DNA of 64,000 nucleotides from an uncultured Eubacterium sp. GTDB lineage: Bacteria > Bacillota > Clostridia > Oscillospirales > Acutalibacteraceae. The stretch is from positions 1-64,000 of the forward strand of contig CAJOEV010000008.1 of assembly GCA_905233545.1 (NCBI GenBank), in the 5' to 3' direction. Below the pieces are notes generated by a model. The model was not told the DNA's origin and made no database searches. It saw only the letters and a program-made list of their open reading frames with translations. The position numbers were made by a program, and so were the translations under genes. Shown here one piece after another: positions 17,373 to 25,495 of this stretch (the stretch's first letter is position 1; every line of letters starts with the position of its first letter).

Positions 17373-18536
17373 TTATCGCTTTGGTGCTTCAACTAATTCA
17401 AAGAAATCTGATCCGTTTTCCAAAACACCATAAGCTCTTGCTCTCATAAGTATTCTGTTTGCCCAATTTGTATGGGGCTTTATTTCATTCATTTTATTTG
17501 AGGTTTTGCTCTTGATAACTCCGCCGGATGTATCAAGAATCTGACAGGCATCCTCATACTCCTCACGCGAAACTGCCTGCAAAGCGTTAATATATCTGAT
17601 GTGTGAAGGATGAATAGAGGTTTTTCCTGTAAATCCATTTGCAATATCAAGCAGAGTTTCACGAATCAAACCATCGATAGAAGAATCAACAATACTGTCA
17701 TTATGAATAATTGTTTTAACAGATTTATCCTTTTTGTCAATTGGTTCAAACTTTTTCTCATATCGGTTTGACCAGTGGCTTGAAAAATATTCCCAAACCG
17801 GTCCGGAAACAACATAATCGTTATATCTTGTAAAAGTATTTAAAATATCAAGAAGGCAGTCCGCAACAGTTATAATATCATAAATAGTATAGTCAACACC
17901 TCTTCTTGCACCAAAAACGGATGAAAAATCAGTTGCTCCAACACGAACATTTAAAACATAATCTTTATTCTTGTCAATTATTGATTTAACCTTCATCAAC
18001 TCAGAAATTCTTGTTTCCTTTTCAGCAAGCTCGGTTCCTTCAAGCAACGGCATTCCGTAAACCTTGTGGTCGGTTTGACTATTAATTTCATTTAGCACCT
18101 TAAAGAATTCATTGCCGTTTTTAGAACTGAATTTTGGAAAAACATATCCCGCAATTATATCATAATACTTGGGATCAATTATTTTCTTAAGCTCATAAAA
18201 CTGCTCAACCGAACGCGCTCTGCAGAATATTAACGGAAGGTTTTCATATAATAAAGAGGCATCTTTCAAAGCACAATATAGCCTCTCAAAGTTCTCAACG
18301 GCGCTTTTTTCAGCAGAAGAAACCTGAGTTTCATCAATCGCATCCTCAAAACAAACAACCATAGTTGTTAAGCACTTATACTTTCTTGTTAAAACAATTG
18401 TCGCAAAATCCTGATAAGCGGGCATATAAAGTGCTGCCCCGAGACAGTATTTCAAAAAAGACATATCTGAATCTCTGTTAAACTCCTCGGGTTCTCGGTA
18501 AAAACTGAAATCGGGATTGTATCTTTGATGCTTCAT
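17373..18536 (-). CDS. HpcH/HpaI-type C-C bond lyase, Ter-operon type
   Basis: The 387-residue TIM-barrel protein resembles the citrate lyase beta/HpcH superfamily. Its N terminus (RYNPDFSFYREPEEFNRDSD, then LGAALYMPA and CFEDAIDE) fits the C-C bond lyase subfamily best known from tellurium-resistance (Ter) biosynthetic modules. The acidic FEDAID motif would bind Mg2+, and the enzyme would cleave or form a C-C bond between a CoA-ester or keto-acid and an aldehyde/acid. No Ter genes are nearby. It lies 14 bases upstream of the hydro-lyase beta gene. Start ATG 18536 follows AAGGAGA. The substrate is unknown. Confidence 0.78.
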   Translation of the reverse strand: MKHQRYNPDFSFYREPEEFNRDSDMSFLKYCLGAALYMPAYQDFATIVLTRKYKCLTTMVVCFEDAIDETQVSSAEKSAVENFERLYCALKDASLLYENLPLIFCRARSVEQFYELKKIIDPKYYDIIAGYVFPKFSSKNGNEFFKVLNEINSQTDHKVYGMPLLEGTELAEKETRISELMKVKSIIDKNKDYVLNVRVGATDFSSVFGARRGVDYTIYDIITVADCLLDILNTFTRYNDYVVSGPVWEYFSSHWSNRYEKKFEPIDKKDKSVKTIIHNDSIVDSSIDGLIRETLLDIANGFTGKTSIHPSHIRYINALQAVSREEYEDACQILDTSGGVIKSKTSNKMNEIKPHTNWANRILMRARAYGVLENGSDFFELVEAPKR

Positions 18537-18546
18537 ATATTCTCCT

Positions 18547-19584
18547 TTAAAATGTTTTTATTATCTGTACTGATAGCTTTTCAGTTAAATCATTAACATC
18601 ATCAATAATTGAATCAGGGACATAAACCGATTCATTGTTTTTTTCTTTTTTTATCTGTGATTGCTCACCGGGCAAAAACACCTTTCCCGCCTCACCGCAG
18701 GACTTAATATATTCAACCAGTTCGTTGAATCTTTCTCCGTATTCTTCGTTATTCATAAAGAATTCGGGAGAAATTGCGCATATAAAATGCCCATACTTTG
18801 AATAGCCTTCAGGCGTATTCAGAGGCAACACCTGATCACCGAATGAAGAGCCGGTAATTACTCCTGCAAGCATTTCAACAACAGTTGCAAGACCAAACCC
18901 CTTATATCCTCCGAAAGCATTGATTGAGCCTTTCAGAACCTCAGCGGGATCGGTTGAAGGATACCCATATGCGTCATTGCCCCAATTATCTGGTATGGTT
19001 TCGTTATTCCTTAAAGCTAAGCGAACCTTTCCCCTTGCGGCAACAGCGCACGCCATATCAAGCACAATGTTCGGATAATACCGGGTTCCGGGAAATGAAA
19101 AGCATATTGGATTTGTTCCCAGACAAGCTTTGTTTCCACCTGCAGGACAAAGTGCCTTAGAAGCATTTCCCATAACGATACCGATCATATTGCTATCGGC
19201 AAGCATATTTCCAAAATAGCAAGCCGTTCCAAAGCTGTTGCTGTTTCTGACACCCACTATACCAACACCGTAAATCTTTGCTTTTTCAACGCACTTATGT
19301 ACCGCCTTGTATGAAGCAACCTGTCCGAAGCCGTTATCAGCATCAATAACAGAAATCACGCCGTTATCTCTAATAACATTCATATTGGTATTTGCAGACA
19401 TTTGATTACTCTTAATCTTTCTTACATAAATATGAAGTCTGCCCATACCGTGGGTATGCTTTTCTCTTTTGTGAGCATCAACAATACTGTCTGCAATAAT
19501 TATTGCATCAGTTTCATTAACGCCAACAGCCATTAATATTTCTTTTGAAACTCTGAATATTTCACATATTTCAACTTTTTTCAT
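18547..19584 (-). CDS. Ldh-family (malate/L-sulfolactate-type) NAD(P)-dependent oxidoreductase
   Basis: A 345-residue protein of the Ldh_2 type: the N-terminal helical segment ends in EKHTHGMGRL with the conserved catalytic His, followed by NSFGTACYFG and CLGTNPICFSFPG, which line the cofactor site. Relatives oxidise malate, sulfolactate, ureidoglycolate or reduce cyclic imines. Here it would interconvert a 2-hydroxy and a 2-keto acid made by its cassette neighbours. It starts at ATG 19584, two bases from the stop of the gene before it, and ends 10 bases before the lyase. Confidence 0.88.
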   Translation of the reverse strand: MKKVEICEIFRVSKEILMAVGVNETDAIIIADSIVDAHKREKHTHGMGRLHIYVRKIKSNQMSANTNMNVIRDNGVISVIDADNGFGQVASYKAVHKCVEKAKIYGVGIVGVRNSNSFGTACYFGNMLADSNMIGIVMGNASKALCPAGGNKACLGTNPICFSFPGTRYYPNIVLDMACAVAARGKVRLALRNNETIPDNWGNDAYGYPSTDPAEVLKGSINAFGGYKGFGLATVVEMLAGVITGSSFGDQVLPLNTPEGYSKYGHFICAISPEFFMNNEEYGERFNELVEYIKSCGEAGKVFLPGEQSQIKKEKNNESVYVPDSIIDDVNDLTEKLSVQIIKTF

Positions 19585-19586
19585 TA

Positions 19587-20489
19587 TTATTTTGTTCCTT
19601 TAGGAGACTGGATTGCCTCAGGATAATATTCATCAATCATTCTCTGAACAAGATGAACCTGCTTTGCACGTTTCTTGGCATCATCAACAGAGCTGTCCCA
19701 GCTATGAGTCTGTGCAACCGAACCGCCTGTTTTTAGATAAAGCGGAGCTGCAATTCTTATCATTTCCGGAACCTCATAATGCCTTATAAATCCACCAGTA
19801 GACTTCGGGTTTTCTGTATGAATATCAATTGCGCAGTTTACTGCCTGACGCATTGCTGCAAGCTGCTGAAGCTGAATATCTCTTACGGGATTAATTGAAT
19901 CCGCACCAATCATTTCGAGAAGTTTTGCTGAACACGGATTACCATGTCCTGCGTGGGCAGAAATCTTAAAATGACAATTCTTATCGATTTCCCCTGCCTT
20001 ACGCATTTCATTCAGAAGCCACAAACAACCCTCATCATAAACAAGAAATGAGGTGCATCCAAGACGGTTAGCTCTTTTAACCTCTTCAACTGCTCTTATT
20101 ACCTGATCCTGACCTCTTAAACGATAGCCCATTCGAACACCCTCGGGAGTATTAACTGATGCACTAGTATCGGTGGTTGCACGGGGACCGATTGCAAGAA
20201 GCAAATCTGTGTTCCACTCATTTGCCAACTCAACCATTTCACTGATCTCTTTATCAGTTAATCGCATAATTCCCTGAGTCTGAGTTACGCGGTGAAGATA
20301 AAGTCCGTAAGAATCAATTTCTTCAAGAAGAGCCTTCATAACCTTTGGTCCCTGAATTCCAGGCACCTCAAAACGATACTGACCTCCATCCGCAAATCGT
20401 TTTTCAGATGTGGGCAAATCATATGCATCACCCTCGGGCAATCCCATTTTACTCAAGAATTCTTTTGTGGATTTAATAGAACTATTCAT
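19587..20489 (-). CDS. TIM-barrel protein resembling U32 peptidase-family proteins; function unknown
   Basis: The protein has 300 residues, is soluble, and has alternating beta/alpha segments. A stretch CTSFLVYDEGCLW, then KISAHAGHGNPCSAKLLEMIGADSIN and later a lone CAIDIH, recalls U32-family TIM barrels and keto-acid-type barrels, but I do not recognise a definite subfamily. Two Cys and several His could bind a metal or a substrate. It lies within the organic-acid cassette between the PrpD-like and Ldh-like genes, with ends 11 and 2 bases from its neighbours, so it is very likely part of the same pathway. Start ATG 20489 follows AGGAGTAGAGT. Confidence 0.5.
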   Translation of the reverse strand: MNSSIKSTKEFLSKMGLPEGDAYDLPTSEKRFADGGQYRFEVPGIQGPKVMKALLEEIDSYGLYLHRVTQTQGIMRLTDKEISEMVELANEWNTDLLLAIGPRATTDTSASVNTPEGVRMGYRLRGQDQVIRAVEEVKRANRLGCTSFLVYDEGCLWLLNEMRKAGEIDKNCHFKISAHAGHGNPCSAKLLEMIGADSINPVRDIQLQQLAAMRQAVNCAIDIHTENPKSTGGFIRHYEVPEMIRIAAPLYLKTGGSVAQTHSWDSSVDDAKKRAKQVHLVQRMIDEYYPEAIQSPKGTK

Positions 20490-20500
20490 ACTCTACTCCT

Positions 20501-21850
20501 CTAATTATTAATTAACTCTATCCAATTATTTAAATAGTCTTCAATATTCAAAGTCAGATTTAAAACTGAATTTAATTGTTCGTTGTTTTTATCTGCATAA
20601 TTACCAAGCTGATAAAACTTTTTTACTATAGCTTCCCTGTTCATCGGGTTTTCAGGTTCTCCTAGAGGATATTCAACCTTGTATACAAATACCTGACTAT
20701 CATTTGTTTTGATTCTGACGGTTGCACCGCGCTTTTTGGGGAAGGCGCTGTTAAAGTCATCCGATTCATTAATATAAACCTTATTTGCAATGTTTTTAAC
20801 AGCCTCATTATTTATAGCATCCTCGCTATAAGCATTAAAGCCTGCTTCTCCGTTCACAAGTGCAGTTGCAATTGAAAACGGCATGCTCATTTTTGCAGCA
20901 CTTACGGAATCAACAGTTTTACTGTCGTGCCCGAAAATTGCAAGCTTATATGTTTCAACATCAATTCTTTCAATTAGTCCAAGTTCAAAACTGTTTTGTT
21001 CTATAATATTCAAAACAGCCTCGGTTGCAGGATGACAATGTCTGCAAGAAGCATATGGCTTGGTATATCTCTGCTGAATCTTATAGCTTTTTTCCTTTAT
21101 AAAAAGCTCATCCAGATTAACTTCATCTGCAAAGGCATTGAAAAAACCTCTTTTGCCGAATAACGGGTCATTGGGACCAACAAATCCCGCCTTACCTATG
21201 CATGCAGCAATATATCCGTTTTTCGCCGAATTTCCAACTGTAAAAGGTTTCAGCTGGGAGGGTGAATCAATCATTTCGAGTAAACCTGATGCAGAAGCAA
21301 CTGCGGCGGATAATGTGTTATTTAGTTCTTCCTCTGTGTAGCCTGCTGCAAAACCAATTGCAAGCGCCGCGCCGCAGGTTGCACAGGTTCCTGTTCCGTG
21401 AAAGCCTTTGATTTTATGACCTGGCTGCATTGCCTGTGCCAATCTGCATGTTACCTCGTAACCGATAACAATTCCTTTTAAAAACGCTGTCGAACCCTTA
21501 ACCAGACCGCTTGATACGGCAGAAATCAACGCAGAGACTATTGAAGCTTCAATATGAAGCATAGCAAATCTATGACCGTCATCAAGTTCTGTTGAATGAG
21601 CCATCATTGCATTGATAAGAGCAGCAGATGAAGGTGAAGTTTTCTTATTTAATCCAATCAGAGGAGAATTCCCCGGCGAAACTGTAAAGCTAATAAGCTT
21701 TTCAATTTTTTCACCGATTATTTTACTTCCTGCATATGTGCAAGCCAAATAATCAATTATGCAATCCTTAATATCATCTCTAACTTCATCAATAGAAAGC
21801 CCATTATTCATTTTTATCAAAAAACTAATAAAATCTTTTGATTTATTCAT
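20501..21850 (-). CDS. MmgE/PrpD-family protein
   Basis: The product has 449 residues and matches MmgE/PrpD throughout: DYLACTYAGS near the N terminus, MMAHSTELDDGH, the GFHGTGTCATCGAALA helix with its active-site region, and PYASCRHCHPATEA in the C-terminal half. The family includes 2-methylcitrate dehydratase, cis-aconitate decarboxylase and iminodisuccinate epimerase, so a tricarboxylate or related acid is the likely substrate class. ATG 21850 was chosen for its CGGAG site; the gene then overlaps the flippase gene by 8 bases. This coupling ties the acid cassette to surface-glycan export. Confidence 0.87.
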   Translation of the reverse strand: MNKSKDFISFLIKMNNGLSIDEVRDDIKDCIIDYLACTYAGSKIIGEKIEKLISFTVSPGNSPLIGLNKKTSPSSAALINAMMAHSTELDDGHRFAMLHIEASIVSALISAVSSGLVKGSTAFLKGIVIGYEVTCRLAQAMQPGHKIKGFHGTGTCATCGAALAIGFAAGYTEEELNNTLSAAVASASGLLEMIDSPSQLKPFTVGNSAKNGYIAACIGKAGFVGPNDPLFGKRGFFNAFADEVNLDELFIKEKSYKIQQRYTKPYASCRHCHPATEAVLNIIEQNSFELGLIERIDVETYKLAIFGHDSKTVDSVSAAKMSMPFSIATALVNGEAGFNAYSEDAINNEAVKNIANKVYINESDDFNSAFPKKRGATVRIKTNDSQVFVYKVEYPLGEPENPMNREAIVKKFYQLGNYADKNNEQLNSVLNLTLNIEDYLNNWIELINN

Positions 21851-23108
21851 TTTCAATCTCCGTTTGCTCATTTAATGTATGAGGTTCTGTGTTTGTATTA
21901 TTGTCTGTCAGGCATGTCGTTCTTGCAACAATAATTGAAGCAACAAGCTTAAGCATATTAACAGCTATCGATACACCTGCAAGTCCTGCAATGCTGTATT
22001 TCTTTGTAAAAAAATATGCAAGTGCAATATACAAACCGCCCCAAATGAACTGAATAATTGTATAAACAGTTGTTTTACCCTGCGACATTATTGTTGCCAT
22101 AAACAAGGAAGCAACAAAACCAATTATCAAGCCGCAATTAACAACAAAACAATAACCTATTATTTCATCATAAAAACTGCTGTAAAATAACTTTATATAT
22201 ATCGGTGTTGCAATCTGGCAAAACAGCAGAAACAGCACTCCTGTTCCTAAACAAATTGCCGTGAATTTTCTGAATTTAGTTTTTGTAAATCCTGAACCTT
22301 TTTCTGATAGATATGTAACTATTAAAGTGTTTACAGGATTTATAAGCATCTGAAGTGATTTCCCTATTAACGAAACCGCATTGTACTGTGCAACAAGATT
22401 CGAGCTGATTAAAGAAAAAATTATTACCTTGTCATATTGGTTTACGCCATCGCGAAGCAAAATCGAAATAAGAAGAAGTGAATAATCCTTAATATTCTTC
22501 ATTAAATTGCCCGTCGCTTTTTCCGGTTTAAACACATTCCCCTTTATAAGCGAATAAACAAGTCCTAATACTTCTCCTACGAAAAATATCACTAACCAAA
22601 AATGACATAAAAAATATATTCCAAGTCCAATTAAATAGCCAATCGAAACTAATAAATGATTAACAAAATAGCCTTTAAAATCCTTGTTTAATCTGAATTC
22701 AACCAATGCATACATACGAAATGCATATACTATTGTAAACAAGGCAAACAGTAATGAAAATAATAAATCCTTATCATCCTTATAACCGAAATAAAAGCAA
22801 ATTGCACCGCAAACGGTACTTGAAACTATAAGAATACCTAAAAAGTCACCGTTAGTAGTATCCATAGTTTTTCTGCTTATAAGCCTTGTGTTGCACAGAG
22901 CTGTTCCTACAGCCTGAGGAAAGATATAAACAATTCCCATAAAATAAAGTATGGTTCCTGTTATGCTTTCTCCGAAACACCTATTAAGCAAAGGGTAAAG
23001 GATAATTTGCAAAACGATTTGCATAACAACGGTCGCACCCATTGTAAACACCATATCGTTTGCATACTTAAATCCGCCTGAAAACTTTTTCTTAAATTTA
23101 TTAATCAA
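21843..23108 (-). CDS. Wzx-type polysaccharide flippase (MOP superfamily)
   Basis: This is a 421-residue protein with about 12 membrane helices. The N-terminal pattern (FTMGATVVMQIVLQIILYPLL) and the overall spacing of the helices match polysaccharide transport proteins of the Wzx/MATE-like MOP group. It would flip an undecaprenyl-diphosphate oligosaccharide across the membrane. It is one of two such flippases in the window; the other is at 37662-39209. The start appears to be TTG 23108, with GAGTGG upstream. It overlaps the PrpD-like gene. Confidence 0.82.
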   Translation of the reverse strand: MINKFKKKFSGGFKYANDMVFTMGATVVMQIVLQIILYPLLNRCFGESITGTILYFMGIVYIFPQAVGTALCNTRLISRKTMDTTNGDFLGILIVSSTVCGAICFYFGYKDDKDLLFSLLFALFTIVYAFRMYALVEFRLNKDFKGYFVNHLLVSIGYLIGLGIYFLCHFWLVIFFVGEVLGLVYSLIKGNVFKPEKATGNLMKNIKDYSLLLISILLRDGVNQYDKVIIFSLISSNLVAQYNAVSLIGKSLQMLINPVNTLIVTYLSEKGSGFTKTKFRKFTAICLGTGVLFLLFCQIATPIYIKLFYSSFYDEIIGYCFVVNCGLIIGFVASLFMATIMSQGKTTVYTIIQFIWGGLYIALAYFFTKKYSIAGLAGVSIAVNMLKLVASIIVARTTCLTDNNTNTEPHTLNEQTEIENE

Positions 23109-23133
23109 GATAATACCACTCTTTTAATCCTTG

Positions 23134-24108
23134 CTATTCGTTAGTATCCTTATGCTCAATACTTTTTATTGTTTCTTTCTTTATAACATCTCTAACTTTA
23201 AAAGGAGGAAGTCCGCAGAGAATTAAATAGATTTTTCCGATATACTCACCGAGAATATTAATGAAAAACATTAATAACCCACTTAATATAAGCATACCCG
23301 CCATATTTGATGCATATCCGATTGCTAAATGAGGATTAACAAGCTTACGAATAATTATTATAACAGCAGATAACAATCCTACTCCGCCGCAAATATATCC
23401 TGCTGTCATAGAATAGTTAAGAAGAGCCGTATTAAATGAGGTAATTGATTTTTTCCAAAGCCTGATAAGCTTTTTCAAAGTGTATCCGGATTTTCCTTCT
23501 TTTCTTTTTCTATGCGGCATTTCAACATTAACAATCTTATTTGTTAGCTGTCTGAGATACGCAGCAACCGCAACAACAGGACATCCACTTGTTTTCATTG
23601 CTTCAATACAGAATGAACTCGTTGCAAAAAAGCTTGATAAATGAACATCTTTTGGCTTTGAACCTATGTGAGTCAAAAATGTATTGTGAAGATTACTTGT
23701 CAGCTTTTTAAAACCGCTATGCTTCTTATTGCCGAAGTGAGCATAAACAATATCATATCCTTCGTTGATTTTTTCGATCAATGAAAAAATTCCTTCAGCA
23801 GGGTGCTGACCGTCATCATCCATATAAACAAGATAATCGCCTTCAACATAGTCTATAGCCGCCATCTTTGCAGCACTCTGACCAAAATTCTTTGAAAGAT
23901 TAACCCCTGTAACCTTATCATTCTTCGAACATATTCTGTGAATTGCTTCAAAGGTGTTATCAGGCGAACCGTCGTTAACCAAAACAACTTCGTAATCATA
24001 TTCAGATTGTTTACTGAATTGCTGAACAATTTCATCAACAACATCTTCAATTGTGTGCGCTGATTTATAACAAGGTATTGCTATAGAAACAGTCTTTTTT
24101 TCTGCCAT
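23134..24108 (-). CDS. GtrB/DPM1-type family 2 glycosyltransferase with two C-terminal membrane helices
   Basis: These 324 residues begin with a GT2 domain (IAIPCYKSAHTIEDVVDEI, then VYMDDDGQHP with the metal-binding Asp cluster). Two C-terminal helices follow, around residues 235-300, with the typical GEYIGKIYL ending. Such enzymes load a sugar onto undecaprenyl phosphate (GtrB, ArnC, CsbB). It sits 7 bases downstream of an ATP-grasp gene. The same GT2/ATP-grasp pair recurs at 28044-30202, and the two GT2 proteins look like paralogues. Confidence 0.88.
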   Translation of the reverse strand: MAEKKTVSIAIPCYKSAHTIEDVVDEIVQQFSKQSEYDYEVVLVNDGSPDNTFEAIHRICSKNDKVTGVNLSKNFGQSAAKMAAIDYVEGDYLVYMDDDGQHPAEGIFSLIEKINEGYDIVYAHFGNKKHSGFKKLTSNLHNTFLTHIGSKPKDVHLSSFFATSSFCIEAMKTSGCPVVAVAAYLRQLTNKIVNVEMPHRKRKEGKSGYTLKKLIRLWKKSITSFNTALLNYSMTAGYICGGVGLLSAVIIIIRKLVNPHLAIGYASNMAGMLILSGLLMFFINILGEYIGKIYLILCGLPPFKVRDVIKKETIKSIEHKDTNE

Positions 24109-24114
24109 TGTTTT

Positions 24115-25407
24115 TTATCTCCTCAAACGTTTTGTTTCAAATCTTGAAAACAACATATCATTTCCGTTTTCATCAATAACCTTTAAGCTATCCATAATGA
24201 AATCAACAGAGTATGCAATCTCGAAATAATCATTAAGAAGCAACTTTATTCTGCAGAAATGCTGATCAAGTGTTCCGATTTGTTGTTCAGTAACTTCATC
24301 ACCTTCAAAATAGTACTGAACAAAATCAACAACATTAAGCTTATTCTTACATAAATCAATCCCCTGAATTTGGCTAATTCTTCCATTTTTTAAAGGATAA
24401 CAAACGGAAACTGCAATTTTACCGCATAAGCCGGTATCAATTTTTTTAATTTCATCCGGCGATGAAAAATCCATCCCCAATGCGTAGCGAAGCATCATCT
24501 TTGCGTCATTAATACCCGTTGCAGATTCCGTAATAGTATAAGTTAATCCGCCGCTTAATCTCAATCCCATTTCGTGGAAGTAAATTTGACCGTCATCAGG
24601 ATCAACAAGTGCCTGCATAAAAAATGCTCCGTTTTTTATTCCAAGCTTTTTAAACATAATCCTTACATTAGGATCAATAGTTTTCATGTATTTTTCATTC
24701 AGCTTTGAAGGATAAACAGCAACATAACCGACTAAAGCCTTTCTTTCAATCGGATCAACAACATATCTGTCGTTAGTTAGCAATAAATGGATTTCGCCGT
24801 TATATGCAATATATCTTACCGCAAAAGCACAGTCATTACTGATATACTTTTCTACTAAAACATGTTCTTTATTTGAAAACTTCAAAGCCTCTTTATATGC
24901 AATTATCAGTTCTTCCCTGTTGTAAACAATCGTAATTCCACGTGAGCTTGAAGAATCAACGGGTTTTACGATTACAGGATATTTAATTTTTGCTAAATCT
25001 TCTTCAAGGAATTCTTCAGTTACACTGTATTCAGGAACACACGGAACATTGTTTTCTCTGCACATTTTTTTAAACAGTTCTTTGTCAGAGCAAATGTCCC
25101 ATTGTTCCCTTGTTGCATAAAACGGCAATCCCGTTCTCTCGCAGAGAGTCATAACGTTAACTATATTAAACTCACTTGGACCGCAGAAAACACCGTCAAT
25201 ATTTTTTTCTTTAACTACCTTTTCAAGTGATTCCATATCAACGGTTGAAACCATAATTGCTTCGTCGGCAATATCCTTTGCTTGTCCGCCTTTCAAATAA
25301 TCGGTGGCAATAACATATGCGCCCTCTTCTTTTGCAATTTTTACGATGTGGTATGAAGCATACCCGCCACCTAAAACCAAAAGTCTTTTTCCTTCAAATT
25401 CTTTCAT
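24115..25407 (-). CDS. ATP-grasp carboxylate-amine ligase (copy 1)
   Basis: The 430-residue protein starts with a Rossmann-like pre-ATP-grasp domain (KRLLVLGGGYAS). ATP-grasp hallmarks follow: YPVIVKPVDSSSSRG, a VLVEKYI segment, and EMGLRLSGG as the metal-binding strand. A C-terminal regulatory-like domain follows. The family joins a carboxylate to an amine with ATP via an acyl phosphate. It is clearly related to the ATP-grasp protein at 28979-30202, and both are followed by a GtrB-type GT2 gene. The likely role is amide formation on an amino sugar or amino acid substituent; the substrates are unknown. Confidence 0.85.
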   Translation of the reverse strand: MKEFEGKRLLVLGGGYASYHIVKIAKEEGAYVIATDYLKGGQAKDIADEAIMVSTVDMESLEKVVKEKNIDGVFCGPSEFNIVNVMTLCERTGLPFYATREQWDICSDKELFKKMCRENNVPCVPEYSVTEEFLEEDLAKIKYPVIVKPVDSSSSRGITIVYNREELIIAYKEALKFSNKEHVLVEKYISNDCAFAVRYIAYNGEIHLLLTNDRYVVDPIERKALVGYVAVYPSKLNEKYMKTIDPNVRIMFKKLGIKNGAFFMQALVDPDDGQIYFHEMGLRLSGGLTYTITESATGINDAKMMLRYALGMDFSSPDEIKKIDTGLCGKIAVSVCYPLKNGRISQIQGIDLCKNKLNVVDFVQYYFEGDEVTEQQIGTLDQHFCRIKLLLNDYFEIAYSVDFIMDSLKVIDENGNDMLFSRFETKRLRR

Positions 25408-25495
25408 ATAAGTTTCTCCGTATTATATTGGAATATAGCTATGCAATAATTATTCATATTGACTTAATGTCCAACAAATGAATACAATTTAATTT

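Noticed and set aside
25408..25495. Internal promoter upstream of ATP-grasp copy 1
   Set aside because: TATAAT-like sequence is present but no -35 box at proper spacing was found; the gap is too AT-rich to support a call.
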